Source of the DNA: Parvularia atlantis
Taxonomy: Eukaryota > Opisthokonta > Rotosphaerida
Direction of reading: 5' to 3'
Length of the DNA: 36,447 nucleotides
Assembly (NCBI GenBank): GCA_943704415.1
Contig: CALSCO010000429.1
Location: forward strand, 5,098-41,544
Part shown: one piece after another, positions 8,404 through 21,400 of the stretch
Position numbering within the stretch: position 1 is the stretch's first letter
How the letters are laid out: each line of letters begins with the position of its first letter
Position numbers and translations under genes: made by a program
The notes under the pieces: model-generated
What the model was told of the DNA's origin: nothing
The model's input: the letters and a program-made list of their open reading frames with translations, nothing else
The model's database searches: none

Positions 8404-11400
8404 ATGTCGACGGCCACGTGCCTCGTGTGCACCGAGCCCGTGCGCTTCTTCTCGGTCGGCCCGTGCAACCACCGCGAGGTCTGCCACCGCTGCTCGCTCC
8501 GGTTGCGCGGGCTGTACGGCAACGCGGCCTGCTCCTACTGCAAGGCGCGGCGCGCGCGCGTGGTCGTTCGCGACGATGATAGTGCTGACGAGGCGACGGC
8601 GCCGCACAGACAAAGCAGCCGCAGGTCGTGTTCACGAGCGACCCGGCCGCGCCGTTCGACGAACTGCTGACGCGGCGGTACGCGACGTGGCGCAAGCTCA
8701 ACGTGCTGTGCGAGACGAGCGAGCTGCTGCAGGCGCGCTGCCGGCGCTCGGATCGGCCGTGATCGGGACGCTGACGGATGCGGCGATGCAGGAGGTCACC
8801 GACCTGCTACGCTTCAAGTGCCCGCTCGACACCTGCGGCAGCATCTTCGACGCGCGCGGCGAGGCCGAGCGGCACATCCGCAAGGACCATCCCGGGCTGG
8901 CGCTGTGGTGCGGCGCCGCGTGCGGCTGGCGCGATGCCGTGGCCGACAAGAGTGCGCAGCAACGTCTGCGTCGACAACCGCAAAGTCTTCTTCAACGAGC
9001 ACAAGCTGTACACGCGCGCGCAGCTCGACAAGCACTACCGCCAAGGCGACGACGACGACCCCGCATTCCGCGGGCATGAGCGCTGCAGCTTCTGCCGCCT
9101 GACGTTCTACGGCAAGGATGAGCTGTACAACCACCTCGAGAAGGAGCACTTCTACTGCTTCCTCTGCCACGGCAACGGCGTGCACAACCAGTACTACGCC
9201 GACTACGCCAACCTCGTGCGTCGTGCGGCCCCCGTCGCTGTGTGTGCACGCAAATGCAAGCAACGCACTAACGCATAGCGTCGAGCAGGAGCAGCACTTT
9301 GACGAGGACCACTTTCTGTGCCCGTACGCCGAGTGCCGCGAGAAGGCGTTCATCGCGTTTGCCACGGAGATCGGCCTGAAGAACCACCTGGTGCGCGCTG
9401 TCGCACGGCGTGCCTTTGCTGGTGGCCTCATGCGAGCGCGCCGCGCAGGCATCCGAGCACCTGAAGGACCGCAAACTCTCGCGCTCGCAGCAGAAGCAGT
9501 ACCGCACGATCCAGCTCGACTTCAACTACGGCGGGCAGGGTGGGCAGCCCGCCGCGGCAACGAGTGGCAGCGGCAGTCGCGTGCGTGTCTGCGCGGTGTG
9601 GTCAACCGGCACGCAGCTGCTTAAAAACACGCGCAAATGGCAGCAACAGCGCGAGGAGCGGCCGCACCGGGAGCGGCAGCCGCGCGAGCCTCGCCCGCAG
9701 CCGGCTCAGCCCACCCAGCCTGCGCAGCCTGCGCCGTCGGCCCGGCCGCCGCCGCCCCAGCCTGCCGCAGGCGCGTCCAGCAGCCGGCCGACGTCGGCGA
9801 GCAAGAACCCGTACGTTTACCAGCGCGCGGCACCCGCCGCGGCCACGCCCGATGCAGGAAGCAGTGGCAGCAGTCCGAGCGGCTACCGGGCCTCGGCGCG
9901 CCCGGAGACGCAGGCGGCGCTCGAAGAGATCGACGGGCTCGATGTCGGCGACGACGACGACGAGGACGAGGACGACAGCGGCGTTGTGCTCGTTGCCGAG
10001 GGGCAGGACGTCGACGCGGCGCTGGCCGAGCAGGCGCGCGTGGAGCAGGCGCAGCGCGAGCAGCGTGAGCGTGAGCAGCGGCGCGTCGCCTCCCGCAAGT
10101 CGTCCGAACATCGCGGCATTGTCAGCGACGTCGATCAGCGCCTCTCGTTCGCCGACGGCAGTTCTGCCGCGACCGCGTCGTCCGCCCGCCCGCCGCCAGG
10201 GTTCGAGGGCCGCTGCACGCCCAGCACCGACGGGTCTGGCCGGCCACCACCGGGCTTCGGCGGTGCTCAGCAGGCCGCGCCGCGCCCCGTGTCTGCAGCG
10301 GCGGCGCGCATGGACGACCTCAAGCGCCGCGCGCCGTCGTCGTTCACGCAGCTTTCGTCGCGACCGGCCAACGGCGCCAGCGCTGCCGCAGGTGCGGGCG
10401 GCCTCCTGCATGCGCACCGCGCCTGACCGGGCGTCGACGCAGTAGACGACTTTTCGCCGTGGGAGCAGCTCGGCCGCGTGCCGTCGCCGCCCGACCGCGT
10501 GCGCTCGCCACCGGGCGTCGACGACATGCAGCCTACGCAGGGCGCGAACGGCCCCTCGCCGAGCAAGCTACAGGTGCGCTGCGTCGCTCAATGCGCGTGC
10601 GTGCTGCTTGCTAACGCGACAAGTGCCAGATCGACCTCAAGTCCGGCAGCCACGTTTCGGCGTTTGCCTCGATGAACGAGCTCGACCCGCTCGCGCAGCG
10701 GTGCGGCCGCCGCGACGCACATGCTGGTGGCACTCACGCGCCGGGCACAGGCGTCAGCGCGACTTTTTGCTGCAGCTGCAAAGCGTCTTCGGCGAGGACC
10801 GCGACAAGTTTGACAACTTCCGCGCCATGACGCGCGCCTTCCGCGCCGGGTCGATCTCGGCACCCGCGTTCTACGAGTGCGCCGAGCCGCTGCAGTGCCG
10901 AGCAATGTGCTGCTGACATGCTGGCGCAGGCAGTGGCTGCAGTACGTCGGCCCGCAGGCTGAGGCGCTCTTCCAGCAGCTGGTTGATCTCGTGCCCGACG
11001 AGGCCTTGCGGCAGCAACTCGTGACCGCGCACCGAAACTACAGCCGGCCGGCGCCGCCGACGCAGACGCAGACACAGAAGCAGGCGGGCGGGTCACGCGC
11101 ATCGTCGTCGTCGTCGTCGTCGTCGTCGTCCGGACCGTGGGCGACAGCGCCGCGCACCGCTGGCAGCAGTTTCGCCGCGGCCGCTGCCAAGGACAAGTGC
11201 GCGCGCCCCGGGCGTGTGCGCTACGCCGGGCTTACCTGCCCGGCCCGCACGCAGGGGCAAGGCGCGCGTGCTCGTGATCAAGGCCAAGGCGCCCAGCGGC
11301 AACCCGAGCTTCGCTGGTGCGTGCAAAAATAGACGCGCGTGCGAGGTGTGCTCGCTGATCTGCACGCGCACTGTTGCAGCGTCGCACATGAGCGTGTGGG

Positions 11401-12071
11401 ACGCCGGGGCGCTCGCGCGGCCGTTTATCTGCCCTTACTGCAAGAAGATCGTGCCCGCACCCGACAAGGTGCGGCGATCGCTCTCGCGCGTGCGCCGTCG
11501 CTGCTCACTTGCGCGGCAGGAGTGGCACCTTGCAACGCACCCGATAGAGACGCCGAGCAACGAGGCAGACTCGCTCTACGGCGCGCCCGCGGAGCCCGAG
11601 CTCGCGCCGGCACCGCAGCAGCCCCGCAAGCAGCCACAGCAGCCACAGCCGCGCCCGCAGGCGTCCAGCGCCAGCGCACGGCAGGCGCTGTCGTCGAGCT
11701 CGTCCGGGTACGCAACCGCGTGGGCCTCGGGCTCGAGCGGGCCGTCCGTGACCGCGCCGTCGCTCTCGTCCACGGCATTCCCGACGCTGCAGCAGAGCAG
11801 CGGTGCGCGCACGCCCAGGCCGCTGCACTTGGCCGCACCGCTGACGGCCGCTGCATGGCAGGCAAGGCGGCGCCCGCTCCTGCGCCCGTGGCCGCGCCCG
11901 TGGAAGCACGCCAGCAGTCGGACGACGGTGCGTGCTGCCCACGTCTCGGCAGGCGGCGCACCGCTCATCCGTCTCGCGCACACCGCAGGCTTCCCTGCTT
12001 TACCTGCGAGCGGCGGCGGTGGCGGCGGCAAGAAGAAGTCAAAGAAGACGACGCTACTCTACATCGGTTGA
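8404..12071 (+). CDS. ZNF598: ZNF598/Hel2 RING ubiquitin ligase, ribosome collision sensor
   Basis: Family members ubiquitinate small-subunit proteins of collided ribosomes and trigger ribosome-associated quality control. The ATG at 8404 begins a RING: CLVCTEP, GPCNHREVCHRC, CSYC. The family's zinc-finger array follows: FKCPLDTCGSIF, CNVCVDNRKVFF, CSFCRLTFYGKDELYNH, HFYCFLCHGNG and HFLCPYAECREKAF. Splicing of 8733-8791 (GC donor) and about 8910-8960 restores the expected family order. Low-complexity segments follow, with two PPPGF motifs at 10190-10260 of the kind bound by GYF domains. A conserved helical module (FRAMTRAFRAGSISAPAFYE, LVDLVPDEALRQQL) and a late C-x2-C element (FICPYCKKIVPAP) come next. 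It ends KKKSKKTTLLYIG at TGA 12069-12071, 40 nt from the SPT6 stop. Confidence 0.92.
8733..8791 (+). other. GC-AG intron in ZNF598
   Basis: Donor GCGCGC after ...GAGCTGCTGCAG and acceptor GCGATGCAG remove 59 nt and join SELLQ to EVTDLLRFKC, the spacing seen in plant and animal homologues. No GT donor nearby keeps the frame. Confidence 0.65.
11102..11131 (+). repeat. TCG repeat encoding poly-Ser in ZNF598
   Basis: Nine TCG codons and one TCC encode a Ser run in the low-complexity part of ZNF598, after the LVTAHRNYSRP segment. Confidence 0.9.
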
Positions 12072-12100
12072 GGTTGGGCGTCGTCTTTTCTTTCTTTGAC

Positions 12101-12106
12101 TGTACA
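12101..12106. terminator. TGTACA palindrome in a convergent 3' gap (possible 3'-end signal)
   Basis: The only 40 nt between the ZNF598 and SPT6 stops contain TTTCTTTGAC followed by TGTACA. The palindrome reads the same for both genes. UGUA is a known CFIm-binding element and UGUAA is the algal poly(A) signal; the role here is inferred. Confidence 0.4.
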
Positions 12107-12111
12107 CATGG

Positions 12112-15100
12112 CTAGCGCGTGCCCATGGCGAGCGGGTACGGCAGTGCGGCAGGCATCCTGTGCACGGCACAGCAGTGAGCAGACAAAGTCGCAAACGGCG
12201 TGGTGGCCGCACCGCATCGCCGCCGCCGCCGCCGTCGCCGTTGCGGCCACGGGCGTGTTGAAGTTGCGGTAGTTTTGCTTGAACCAGTCAAAAAGGTCGT
12301 TGAGGTCGGAAAAGTAGCGCCTGTTGACCGAGTGGCGGAAGCGGAAGCCGTTGGGCGTGACCGTGATGACCTGCGCAGCTTGATCAGCAGCACCGCAAGC
12401 GACGGCACCGACCAAACCCGCACCTCCTGCCGCACGCGATCGCCGGGCCGGTACACGAGCGTGAGCTGGTCCGGTTGTTGCGGGTTCTGGCAGATGTAGT
12501 ACGGGATGGCGTTTGCGTTCGCCTCCTTCTCTTTGTTGACAAGGTACGCTGGCCGCAACGCGTCGCCTCAGTCACAGCAGGCACACACGCACGCCCTTGG
12601 CACGCACCGAGCTCCTCCGGCGTCGTGTTGCGGTACTTGCGGTGCTGCAGCGCGTCGTTCATAAACATACCCATGGGCTGCACGTAGCGCGCGAGTACTG
12701 GCGGTTGCCGCGAGTGCATCAGCGTCGCGAGTTCGCCGGCGAGAAGGAGCGCACCTTCGTCCACGTCGTTGAATCGCTCCGAGCCGATGTACAGCGCGCG
12801 CCCGAAAATGTCGTACGTGTTGGCGCTCTCCTCGGACCGCACGTGGATGTGAAGGAACAGGCCCGGGCCCATCTTGACCGTGACGGCGAGGAAGTTGTTG
12901 CCCTCGGACGACGGCCTGCGCCACGACCCACATCAGACGACCCGCACACGCACAGGCCGACAAGCCACCGCAGCAGGTACTGCCCAACCGGCGCGTCGGC
13001 CAGGTGCTGCTCGGCCTCGAGGTAGCTGTAGTCGCGGAAGGCCTCGTGGTTGATCATGCGCGCGCGCGCCTTGCGGGCCTTGCGCCGCTCGTTGACTGCG
13101 CGAACAGGCGCGTGAGCGGGCGCACAGTGAACGATCTGGCAGCCTGGGCACGCACGCGCGTCGTTCTCCATGTCCTGCTCGTGCGCGCGCTCGTCGTAGT
13201 ACGCGTCCAGCCGACGGCCCATGAGCGCCGAGCGGCGCGTGTCGAGCACGTCGCGCGGCTTCATCGTCAGCTCGACCGTGAAGCGCTGTTTGTCCACCTG
13301 CGCCCGGCGCGCGGCGTCAAGCGGCCATGGCGAAATTGAGGCGACCGCACGTTGAGCACGCGGCCCTGGAGCAGGTCGCCCGGCGCGACGAGCGTCGTCA
13401 GCACGGGCGTGCCCTCGTCCAGGACGTTGTTGGCAAACACCTCGCCTGCGCACGGCCGCGTTCAGTCATCGGCTTTGCTCGCTCTGCGTCTCCCGCATGC
13501 ACGCACCAAACAGGCCCGAGTCGAGGCGCACGTCGATGCGCACGTCCGACACGCGTGTCACCACGGCGCTCACGAGCAGGCCCACCCGCAGCGTGTCGTC
13601 GCTCTCGCCCGTCAGCAGCTCAAACAGATCGGCCGGCCTGCGGTCGCGGCTGCGGCTCAGCGCTCGCTGTTGCACGAGCGCGCGCGTGGCAACGCACTGC
13701 ATGTACGACTGGCGCAGTTCCTTGAACGGCTCGCCCAGCTCACGTTGCAGCATCCGCAGCGTGTGCACGCGCCGCCAGTCGCCCATCTCGGCGAGCTTGT
13801 TGGCGTACTCGCGCAGTTGCTCGTCCGAGAACATGTGCAGGCGCTGCACGCCGTCCGGCAGCAGTTGGAGCTGCTCAACGATGGCCGAGTCGCTCTCGAG
13901 CTCGTCCTCCGGCAGCTCCTGCGCATCGGCGCGGCTGTGAGTGGGCGCGCACACACGCATGCACGGCTGCACATGTGCACCTTCTCGAGCGCGTCCGCCG
14001 CCATGCGCCGCGCAAAGACGTAGCTCTCGCGGTGGATGCGCGTCCGGTCGAGCACGTCGATCGGGTACTCGCTGTCGTCGTCGGCCCCTCGCCGCCGCTT
14101 GCCGCGCTTGGACCGCACATTCGGGTCGATCTTGAGGAACGCCGAGCAGTTGTCAAACACGGTGGCGAGCATCTCGAGCTGCTCAAGCAGCTGGATGCGC
14201 GAGCGGAGCGTGATGATGCGCTTGTGCGACTGCGTGTGCGCGCACATCGTGAGCACACGCGCGCGCGCGCGCGCGACGCAGCGTGGCGGCGCGCACCGCC
14301 GTCTCGATGAGCTCGAACGCTCGCCGGAAGCCAAGCCCGGGCACGAACGGCAGCACGCCGTGCATGTGTGAATGCGGCAGCACCCGGTTGAGGTCGACGC
14401 CTGCAGCCGCGACAGAGTTGAGCAGCGCGCGCTCGAGGTGCGCCTTGAGCTCCTCACGCGGTACCTGCGCCGCGCACCGGTGAGCGACAGCCCACCAAGC
14501 CCAGCGGCCGCACGCACGCACCATGCCTTGCTGCGGGTGCAGCCGCAGGTACACAAGGTCGTTGTTCGCGCGCGAGACGAGGCCGGCAAACTCGCTGAGC
14601 GGGTCGAGCATGCAGCGGCCGAGCGAGATGCAGTAGTGCAGCAGCGGCGGGAAGTCTGGGAACTCCTTCGTGGACCTGCGGCGAGCGTGCGCAATGCGTG
14701 TCAGCACGCAGCGGCGTCGAGGGGCTACCGAGGGCGCACCGCGGCGACTTGCCGTACAGCACCGCGACCTCATCGTCGACGTACAGTACCGGCGGGCTGT
14801 ATTCCTGCATCTGCAGGGCATCACACGTCAAACCAGCCGCGACACAGCAGCCGTACGACGCGCACCCGCTGCGTCAGACGCGTCAGATCCTCGTACAGCC
14901 GCCGCGCGTCAAGGCCAAGGGTGCCCACGATGAGCACGGCGGGCCGGTGCCGCACGATGAAGTCCTGCAGCGCGTTCAGGTCATCCTGCTTCTCTGCGGG
15001 CATGGCGCAGCGAGGTCAGCACCGGGCGAGCAGCAGGCGTGCGAGCGCACCCTTCGAGACAATCAGGTCCATGCCGCGCTCGCCCGCACGCGTGTTGCGC

Positions 15101-18100
15101 TGGCGCAGGTTCTCGAGGCGGATCGTGTCGCGCACGTCGCCGAAGCGCGTCAGCATCGCACCCATTGTCGCGCTCAGCATCACGTCCTTGGATCCGTCGT
15201 CCTGCGTGCGCGCAAGCGGGTGAGCGGCGCACGCAAGGGCGGCACACAGCGCCGAACCTTGAGCCAGCTGATCGCGAGCACGCCCTGCGGCACCTCGCGC
15301 ACGCTGCGCGCGTAGTCGTCGTCATCGCCCTCGTCGTCCTCGTCACTGTCAGACGCCTCCGACTCGTCCGACGAGCTACCGCTGCGGCGCCGCGACGACC
15401 GTTGCTTCTTCTTTGTGGGCTTCGGCCGCGAGGACCGCAGCGGCAGCACCGGGTTGGCCGCGGGCGCGTACGGCGCGACCTGGCCGGCAAACGTCAGCCG
15501 CCAATAGGGGCGCGCGCACGGCCACAAGCACCATCAGGTGCCGCTCGAGCCGCTCCTGGCACTGCCGCGCAACGTACTTGCTCGACTCGCTCTCGAGGCG
15601 CGTGCGCAGCTCGCTCTCGAGCATCGGCGCGAGGTGGCGGTCGAGCGCAGCCTACGAGCGACGCTCAGCAAAGCGCGGGCATGAGCGCAACAAAAGATGC
15701 GGCCGGCAGACGTGCCTTGACGGCCAGCGTGCGCTCGGCGTTCCACGCCGTCGAGATGTCGCTCGTGCCGCTGCTGGTGACGCACTCGCGCAGCTCGCTG
15801 AAGATGCTCGCGTTGCTGGACGAGATCGACGTCAGGCTGATCGTCAGCAGGCCGTCGCGCTCGGCCTGCGCTCGCTTCCATCAGGCACCGCCAGCAATTT
15901 CGCGCGCGTGCGCGCTGCACCTTGAGCAGGCGCAGGAAGAACGCGCCCTCAACTTTGCTCACAGGCTTGGACGTGATGTACTTGACGTCCTGGGGTCGGT
16001 GGTCAATTAGGACACGTCGTGCAGCATGCAACAAGGAGGCACGCACCGCGTACTCGTGGAACCGGTCGATCTCCTTGCGCCCCTTGGCCGTCGGCCGCAC
16101 GGTCACCGCCGCGGTCAGCCGCAGGCGGTCGCGCAGCCACTTGCGGACTTGCGGGTCGTTGGCGATCTCGACCGTGAGCAGCTCACGGGCGGCTGCGCAC
16201 AACCACGTCAGCGCACCGCGGGTGCCGCGAGCCGGCCCGGCGCGCGCGCACCAATGACGACGTGGCTCGGCTTGCGGAACTTGGTCGTCACGTACGACTC
16301 GGCCAGCACCTCGGGCAGCAACTCCGGGTCCTCCGGGTCGTGGTAGCGGTACCCCTGCTTGAGGCTCTCGCCAAACTGCTGGGCCGTGACACCGAATTTC
16401 TGCAGGCACATTTCAGCGTACGGGCACGCACGCTCGCGCACGCACCTTGGCAAAGGCGACGACGTCGGGCTCCTCGCGCGCGATGCTGTACACCGTGTTC
16501 TTCTTCAGCGTCGCGCGCCCTTTGGCCGCGGCGATGTGAATGGCGTAGTAGTCGCACGCGTCTTTGGTCTCGGCATCCGTCTCGGCGCTCTCGAGCTGCT
16601 CCTCAAAGTACGCGTCGTGCGGCTGGGCATGCGCCGGTTGGGCCATGCCGCGAACTCTGTGAGCTTCGCACGCACCACGGCCTGCGATGCGGTGAGCTCG
16701 CTGTACTCGTTCGCGACCTTGCGCTTGCGCGCGGCGATCATGCGCCACTCGGTGTCGAGCTCAAACACCTTCCACAGCTCGTCTAGCGACAGCACGTCTA
16801 CAAACATGTCGCTGAATCGCAGGTGTCAGCCAGGGCACCGTGCAGCGTGCGCTTTGCGTGCACACCGCCGGTAGTGGTAGATGAACGAGACCTCGTGCAG
16901 CTCGCGGCGCAGCTGCACGAGCACGCTGTTGATTGCTTGCTGCAGGTCAATCTGCGCAAGCGTGCGTCAGCTGCCACACGACGACGCGGCGGGCGCTGAA
17001 CACAGACCTTGTCGGCGCGCTCGCTGAACGGCGCCTGCCGCATAATCCACGCCGCCTCCGTCTCGAGCTGCGCCGTTGTGGGCTTGTCGATGGAGCCGCG
17101 CACGGCGTAGTGCGGCTGCGCGGCGGCGTCAGCGTACGCAACTGGCGCCGCACTGCTCCCGCACCTGCAGCCGCTCGGGCATGTCGCAGGCCAATACCTC
17201 GAGGTCCTGCTGCGTCTGCATGCGCTCGGCCAGCACGCTCGGCTCGACGAGCTGTGCGCTGCCCTTCAGCACCAGCCGCACACGGGCGCCGCACGACGCA
17301 CGTCAGAGAGCAGCGGCGCGGCCTTTGGCGCCGCCTCCTGCGTGAACGCCTGGTCGTCCTCGACGAGGCCAAAGTACTGGTCGCCAAACAGGTCCTGCAG
17401 CTCGCGCAGCGCCGAGTCCTGCTCGACCATGGCCCGCTTGCCAGCCACGGCCGCGCGGATGCGCTCCTGCTCGACGCAGTGCACGTCAGCGGCTGAACCG
17501 CGCGGCGCAAACGAGGCGCACCCGCTGTATCTCCTCTGTCTCCTCGATAAAGTCGTCCTCGTCGCTCTCACGCGCGTCGTCGTCGTCGTCGTCGTCGGCA
17601 CGGACGTCATCGTCGGCCGCAAGCGCGTGCAGGCTCTCGCCACGCTTCTGCAGGCGCGACTGCACGCACGCGGCGGCGGCTGAGCCGTGCTGCCCTCACG
17701 CTGGCGCACACGCACGCAGGCGCACCTTCTTGCTGCTCATCTGACTCTCGCGCACGAGCTCGAGGTCCTCCTCGTCCAGCTCGTCGTCCATCTCTGCGGG
17801 CGATGGCGTGGTCACACGCGTTTCACATCGCCCGCGTGCATCTCGCGCACCGTCGTCGTCACGGCGCCTGCGCGGCTCGGCGCTCTCGCCCTCGCCCGCG
17901 CCCTCGCCCTCGTCCACGTTGTCGTCGGCCACGATGAAGCGCTTGTCCTCCTCGGTCAGCGCGCCGTCGTCGTCCTCCTCCTCCTCGCTGCTGTCGTCCT
18001 CGCCGGCGCCGCCCGTCTGCCGCCCGCCGCCGCTCAGCACACACAACGGGCGCCGCAGCCCACGGCACGCACCGACACGCGCCGCAGCTTCTTCTTGCGC

Positions 18101-18372
18101 GCGCCGCCCGCGCCGTCCCCGCCGTCCTCCTCGTCCTCGTCCTCGCCGGCCTCGGCCTCCACGAAGCGCGAGCGGCGCTTGTGCCGGCGCCTCTGCGTCA
18201 CGTCCTCGTCCTCGTCCCCGTCCCCGTCCGCGTCCTCGTCACGTGCGGCGGCCGGCGGAGAAGACGCGGCTGCCGCTGGCGCAGCGGGCGGAGGAGGCGG
18301 AGGAGGCGAAGAAGCAGCGGCGGGCGGCGCCGCGTCCGTCGACGGCGCCGGCGCCACGCTCTCCGCGTCCAT
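12112..18372 (-). CDS. SPT6: SPT6 transcription elongation factor and histone chaperone
   Basis: Nuclear factor that travels with RNA polymerase II and reassembles nucleosomes. The ATG at 18372 starts MDAESVAPAP, followed by Ala/Pro-rich and long Asp/Glu-rich stretches (18320-17500). Tex-like helical segments occupy about 17500-15000. The YqgF-like segment reads PAVLIVGTLGLDARRLYEDL (about 14960-14880). The helix-hairpin-helix reads LPFVPGLGFRRAFEL (about 14360-14300). An S1-like stretch lies near 13540-13340, and a tandem SH2 module ends the protein (13030-12240). In the first SH2 a normal intron joins QYLLR to PSSEGNNFLAVTV, giving the phosphate-binding Arg. The second SH2 has VTPNGFRFRHSV and LNDLFDWFKQNYRNF. 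A last intron leads to ...PLAMGTR and TAG at 12112-12114, so no long tail follows the SH2 module. Many short introns; exact exon count not resolved. Confidence 0.93.
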
Positions 18373-18432
18373 GCTGGCGCTCTCGAAGGCTCGAGAAGGC
18401 GTCTAGAATTGTGACAGCCGTTACACGAGAGA
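18373..18432. promoter_or_regulatory. 60-nt divergent promoter gap between SPT6 and WDR62-like genes
   Basis: Only 60 nt separate the two start codons. It contains CTCGAAGGCTCGAG and GTCTAGAATTGTGAC, both locally symmetric, but no recognisable TATA or CCAAT element. Promoter function is inferred only from the divergent arrangement. Confidence 0.4.
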
Positions 18433-18441
18433 ATGGACGGC

Positions 18442-18491
<50 letters not shown>

Positions 18492-21400
18492 GATGCGCCT
18501 CGCGGCCGTCGTCGGCACGACCGCCGACCGCGCCACGCTCTGCCGCGCCAGCCCTGCGCCGCACGGCCCGCTCGCGTACGCCGCGGGGGCGGTAGTCGTG
18601 CTGCACGATCTCGCGCACGACAAGCAGCTCGCGTTCCTGCACCACGGGAGCAACAACGCCGTCGCAGCGCTCGCGTTCTCGGCCGACGGCGCATACCTGG
18701 CAGTGGGCGAGGTCGGCCACGACCCGCGCGTGCTCGTGTGGGACACGGCCTCGTTCGCGCTTGTGTGCGAGGTCGCCGGTGCGCACCGCTTCGGCATCGC
18801 CTGCGTCGCCTTCGCCCCGCGCCAGCCCGACCTCATCGTCTCGGTTGGCGTGCCGCACGACGGCGCGCTCATGTTGCACAACTGGCGCACGGGCAAGAAG
18901 GTCGCATCCAACAAGATCTCGAGCAAGGCGCGCGCGGACGACGCTGCGGCTGCTTCTCCGTGTGCTGACCGCAGCGCGCCGCACCGACAGGTCCACGCCG
19001 CCGCGTTCCTTGCCGACGGCCTCACGTTCGTCACGGCGGGCCACCGCCACCTCAAGTACTGGAGCCTGCATGGCATCGACGAGTTCGCGGGCCGGGTGCG
19101 CTGTGCGCACTGGCGCCGTTCTTGCTAACGAGCGCGCACACAGGGCCGTGCGGTCGCGCCGCAGCTCGTCGAGGGCCGCTCAGCCGTGCTCGGTGCGAGC
19201 CGCCGCTCGCCAAGTGGTCCCCTCACACGCTGCCACACGGCGCAGGCGACTACCGCGAGGCGACCTTTGTCGACGTGCTGGCAGACGAGGTCGACAACCG
19301 CCTCTTCGCGTTCACGAGCGCCGGTGTGCTCTGCAGCCTCGGCCCGAACCGCACGATCGAGCGCTGGGTCGGCCTCAAGGTGCCAGCGCACAGCCGTCGA
19401 GTGCAGGGCTGACCACGGCTCGCAGGCGCCGACGTCGTTCTGCCTCACGCGCATCGGCCAATATCTCGCGTGCGGCTGCAACGACGGCGTCGTGCGGTGC
19501 GGGCAGACGTGCTGCAGCGACGTGTGCACTGACGCGCAAGAACGACAGGCTTTTCCGCGCGACGGACTTCAAGTACGTGACGACGCTGCCGCGTGCGCAC
19601 TCGCTGCCGCGCGCGGACGACGAGGACGAGAGGTGCGACAGTTCTGCTCTGCGCTGGCCGTGCATGCTCACGCGCGCGCATGACGCAGTACCAAGCGCGT
19701 GTGGCCCGACTGCGTCGCCGTGAGCGGCCAGGGCGCGCACCTCGTGACGTGCCTGTACTCGGACCGGTCGCTGGTGCAGTGGAACATCGCCGGTGTGTGT
19801 TGCTCGTGCGTGTGGTGCGTTGCCGACGCTGTGCAGGGCTGGACGAGGCTGGCGAGGCGACACCCGCGGCGCTGTCGCGCAAGATCGAGCCCCAGCGGGG
19901 CCTGCGGTTCCCGAGCAGCGCCGTGTGGGACCTGGCCGTGCGTGTGCCTGCGTGCGCCTGCGTGCAGCCGCGTCTCGGTCGCCTAACCGCCGCGTGTGCC
20001 AGATCGTTGAGACCGAGCACGGCCCACGCGTCGTCACGGCCGCGTCGGACGGCTGCCTGCACGTCGCGGACGTGACCGTGTCGACCATGCCGTCGTCGGG
20101 CACCGCGGCGCGCGTCGTGCCCGTGCAGCCCAACATCGGTGTGCTGCAGCGGCGGCACTCGGGTGCGCACCTGGCTGCACACGACGCTGCTGGCATCGCT
20201 CACCGCACGTGCACCAGGCATCGTCGACACGGCCGGCAGCATGGTCAGCACGACCGACGCGCGCGGGCTGCGCTGCCTGCGCCAGAGCAAGGTGCGGCTG
20301 TCCCGTTGACCTCGCGAGTGCTGATCGCACGGCAACACAGGACGGCAAACTGGCCGTGACGGGCGACCGCGGTGGCAACCTGATCGTGCTCGACACGGCC
20401 GGCTGGACGCGGCTGGGTGCCGTGGCGGCGCACGACAGCGAGGTCGTCGCGCTGGACGTGTGCGTGGTCAAACCTGGCGGTGCGTGTGCGGGGCACCTCG
20501 CACCGTGTTTGCTGACTGCGCCTGTGGCCAGAGCGCTGGCTCATCGCGTCCGGCAGCCGCGACCGGCTGATCCACCTGTTCGAGGCGAGCTTTGCAGACG
20601 CGTCGCGCGAGCAGCTCGAGCTGGTGCCGACGCAGACCTTTGACGAGCACACGAGCGCGATCACGGCGTTGTGCTTCGGCGCGCAGGGCACGTCGCTCGC
20701 ATCGAGCGGTGCCGACAAGTCGGTCATCTTCCGCACGCGCGCGTCGTCGGCGAGCGGTGCACGGGTGTGTGCGCCGCGGCCGTGGCTGCACTGCGCTTGC
20801 TGACGGCGCTGTGCAGTTTGTCCTGCAGCACCACCACGCGATGCGCCAGACCGTCTTGGACATGGCAGTGTCTCAGGTGCGCCGCCAGTGGCACTGTGGC
20901 GACAGAAGCGCTGACGCAGGTGCAGGACGGCGCATCGCTCGTCGTCGTCGGGCAGGACAAGCGCATTGCGCTGTACGACGTGCCGAGCGGCCAGCCCAAG
21001 CGCAGCTTCAAGGTCGACGGCATGGACCAGGCGACGGTCGCCGTCGCGCTCGACTCGAGCGGCACGGTCGCATTCCTCACGACCGCGGGCAAGAACATGC
21101 ACGTGGTCGACCTCGCGACCGAGACGCTCCTCGTGGACGGTACGCCTCTCGCCACCAATTGCCGGCACGCCTGCTCACACGTGCGGCAGTGCGCGGGCCC
21201 GGTGAGCTCGTGACGGCCGTGCAGTACATGCCGAAGCGACAGCGGCTTGTTTGCGCGTCGGCGGACGGCTGTGTGTTCCACTGGCAGGTGCCTGAGCCGT
21301 TCGCCCGCACGCCGTGTGCTCACCGCAGCCGCTCGCAGCTGTCGCCGTCGCTGTGCCGCCTCCTGGCCGAGCGCGCGGGCAGCGCTGCGCAGCCGACTGA

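Noticed and set aside
8150-8701. Minus-strand frame rich in LLLAACC that looks like a membrane protein
   Set aside because: The apparent hydrophobic repeat is only the reverse translation of the CAGCAAG heptamers and it is antisense to the ZNF598 RING.
20245-21168. Minus-strand open frame of about 300 codons inside the WDR62-like gene
   Set aside because: It is a shadow caused by high GC. The plus strand carries recognisable WD40 repeats.
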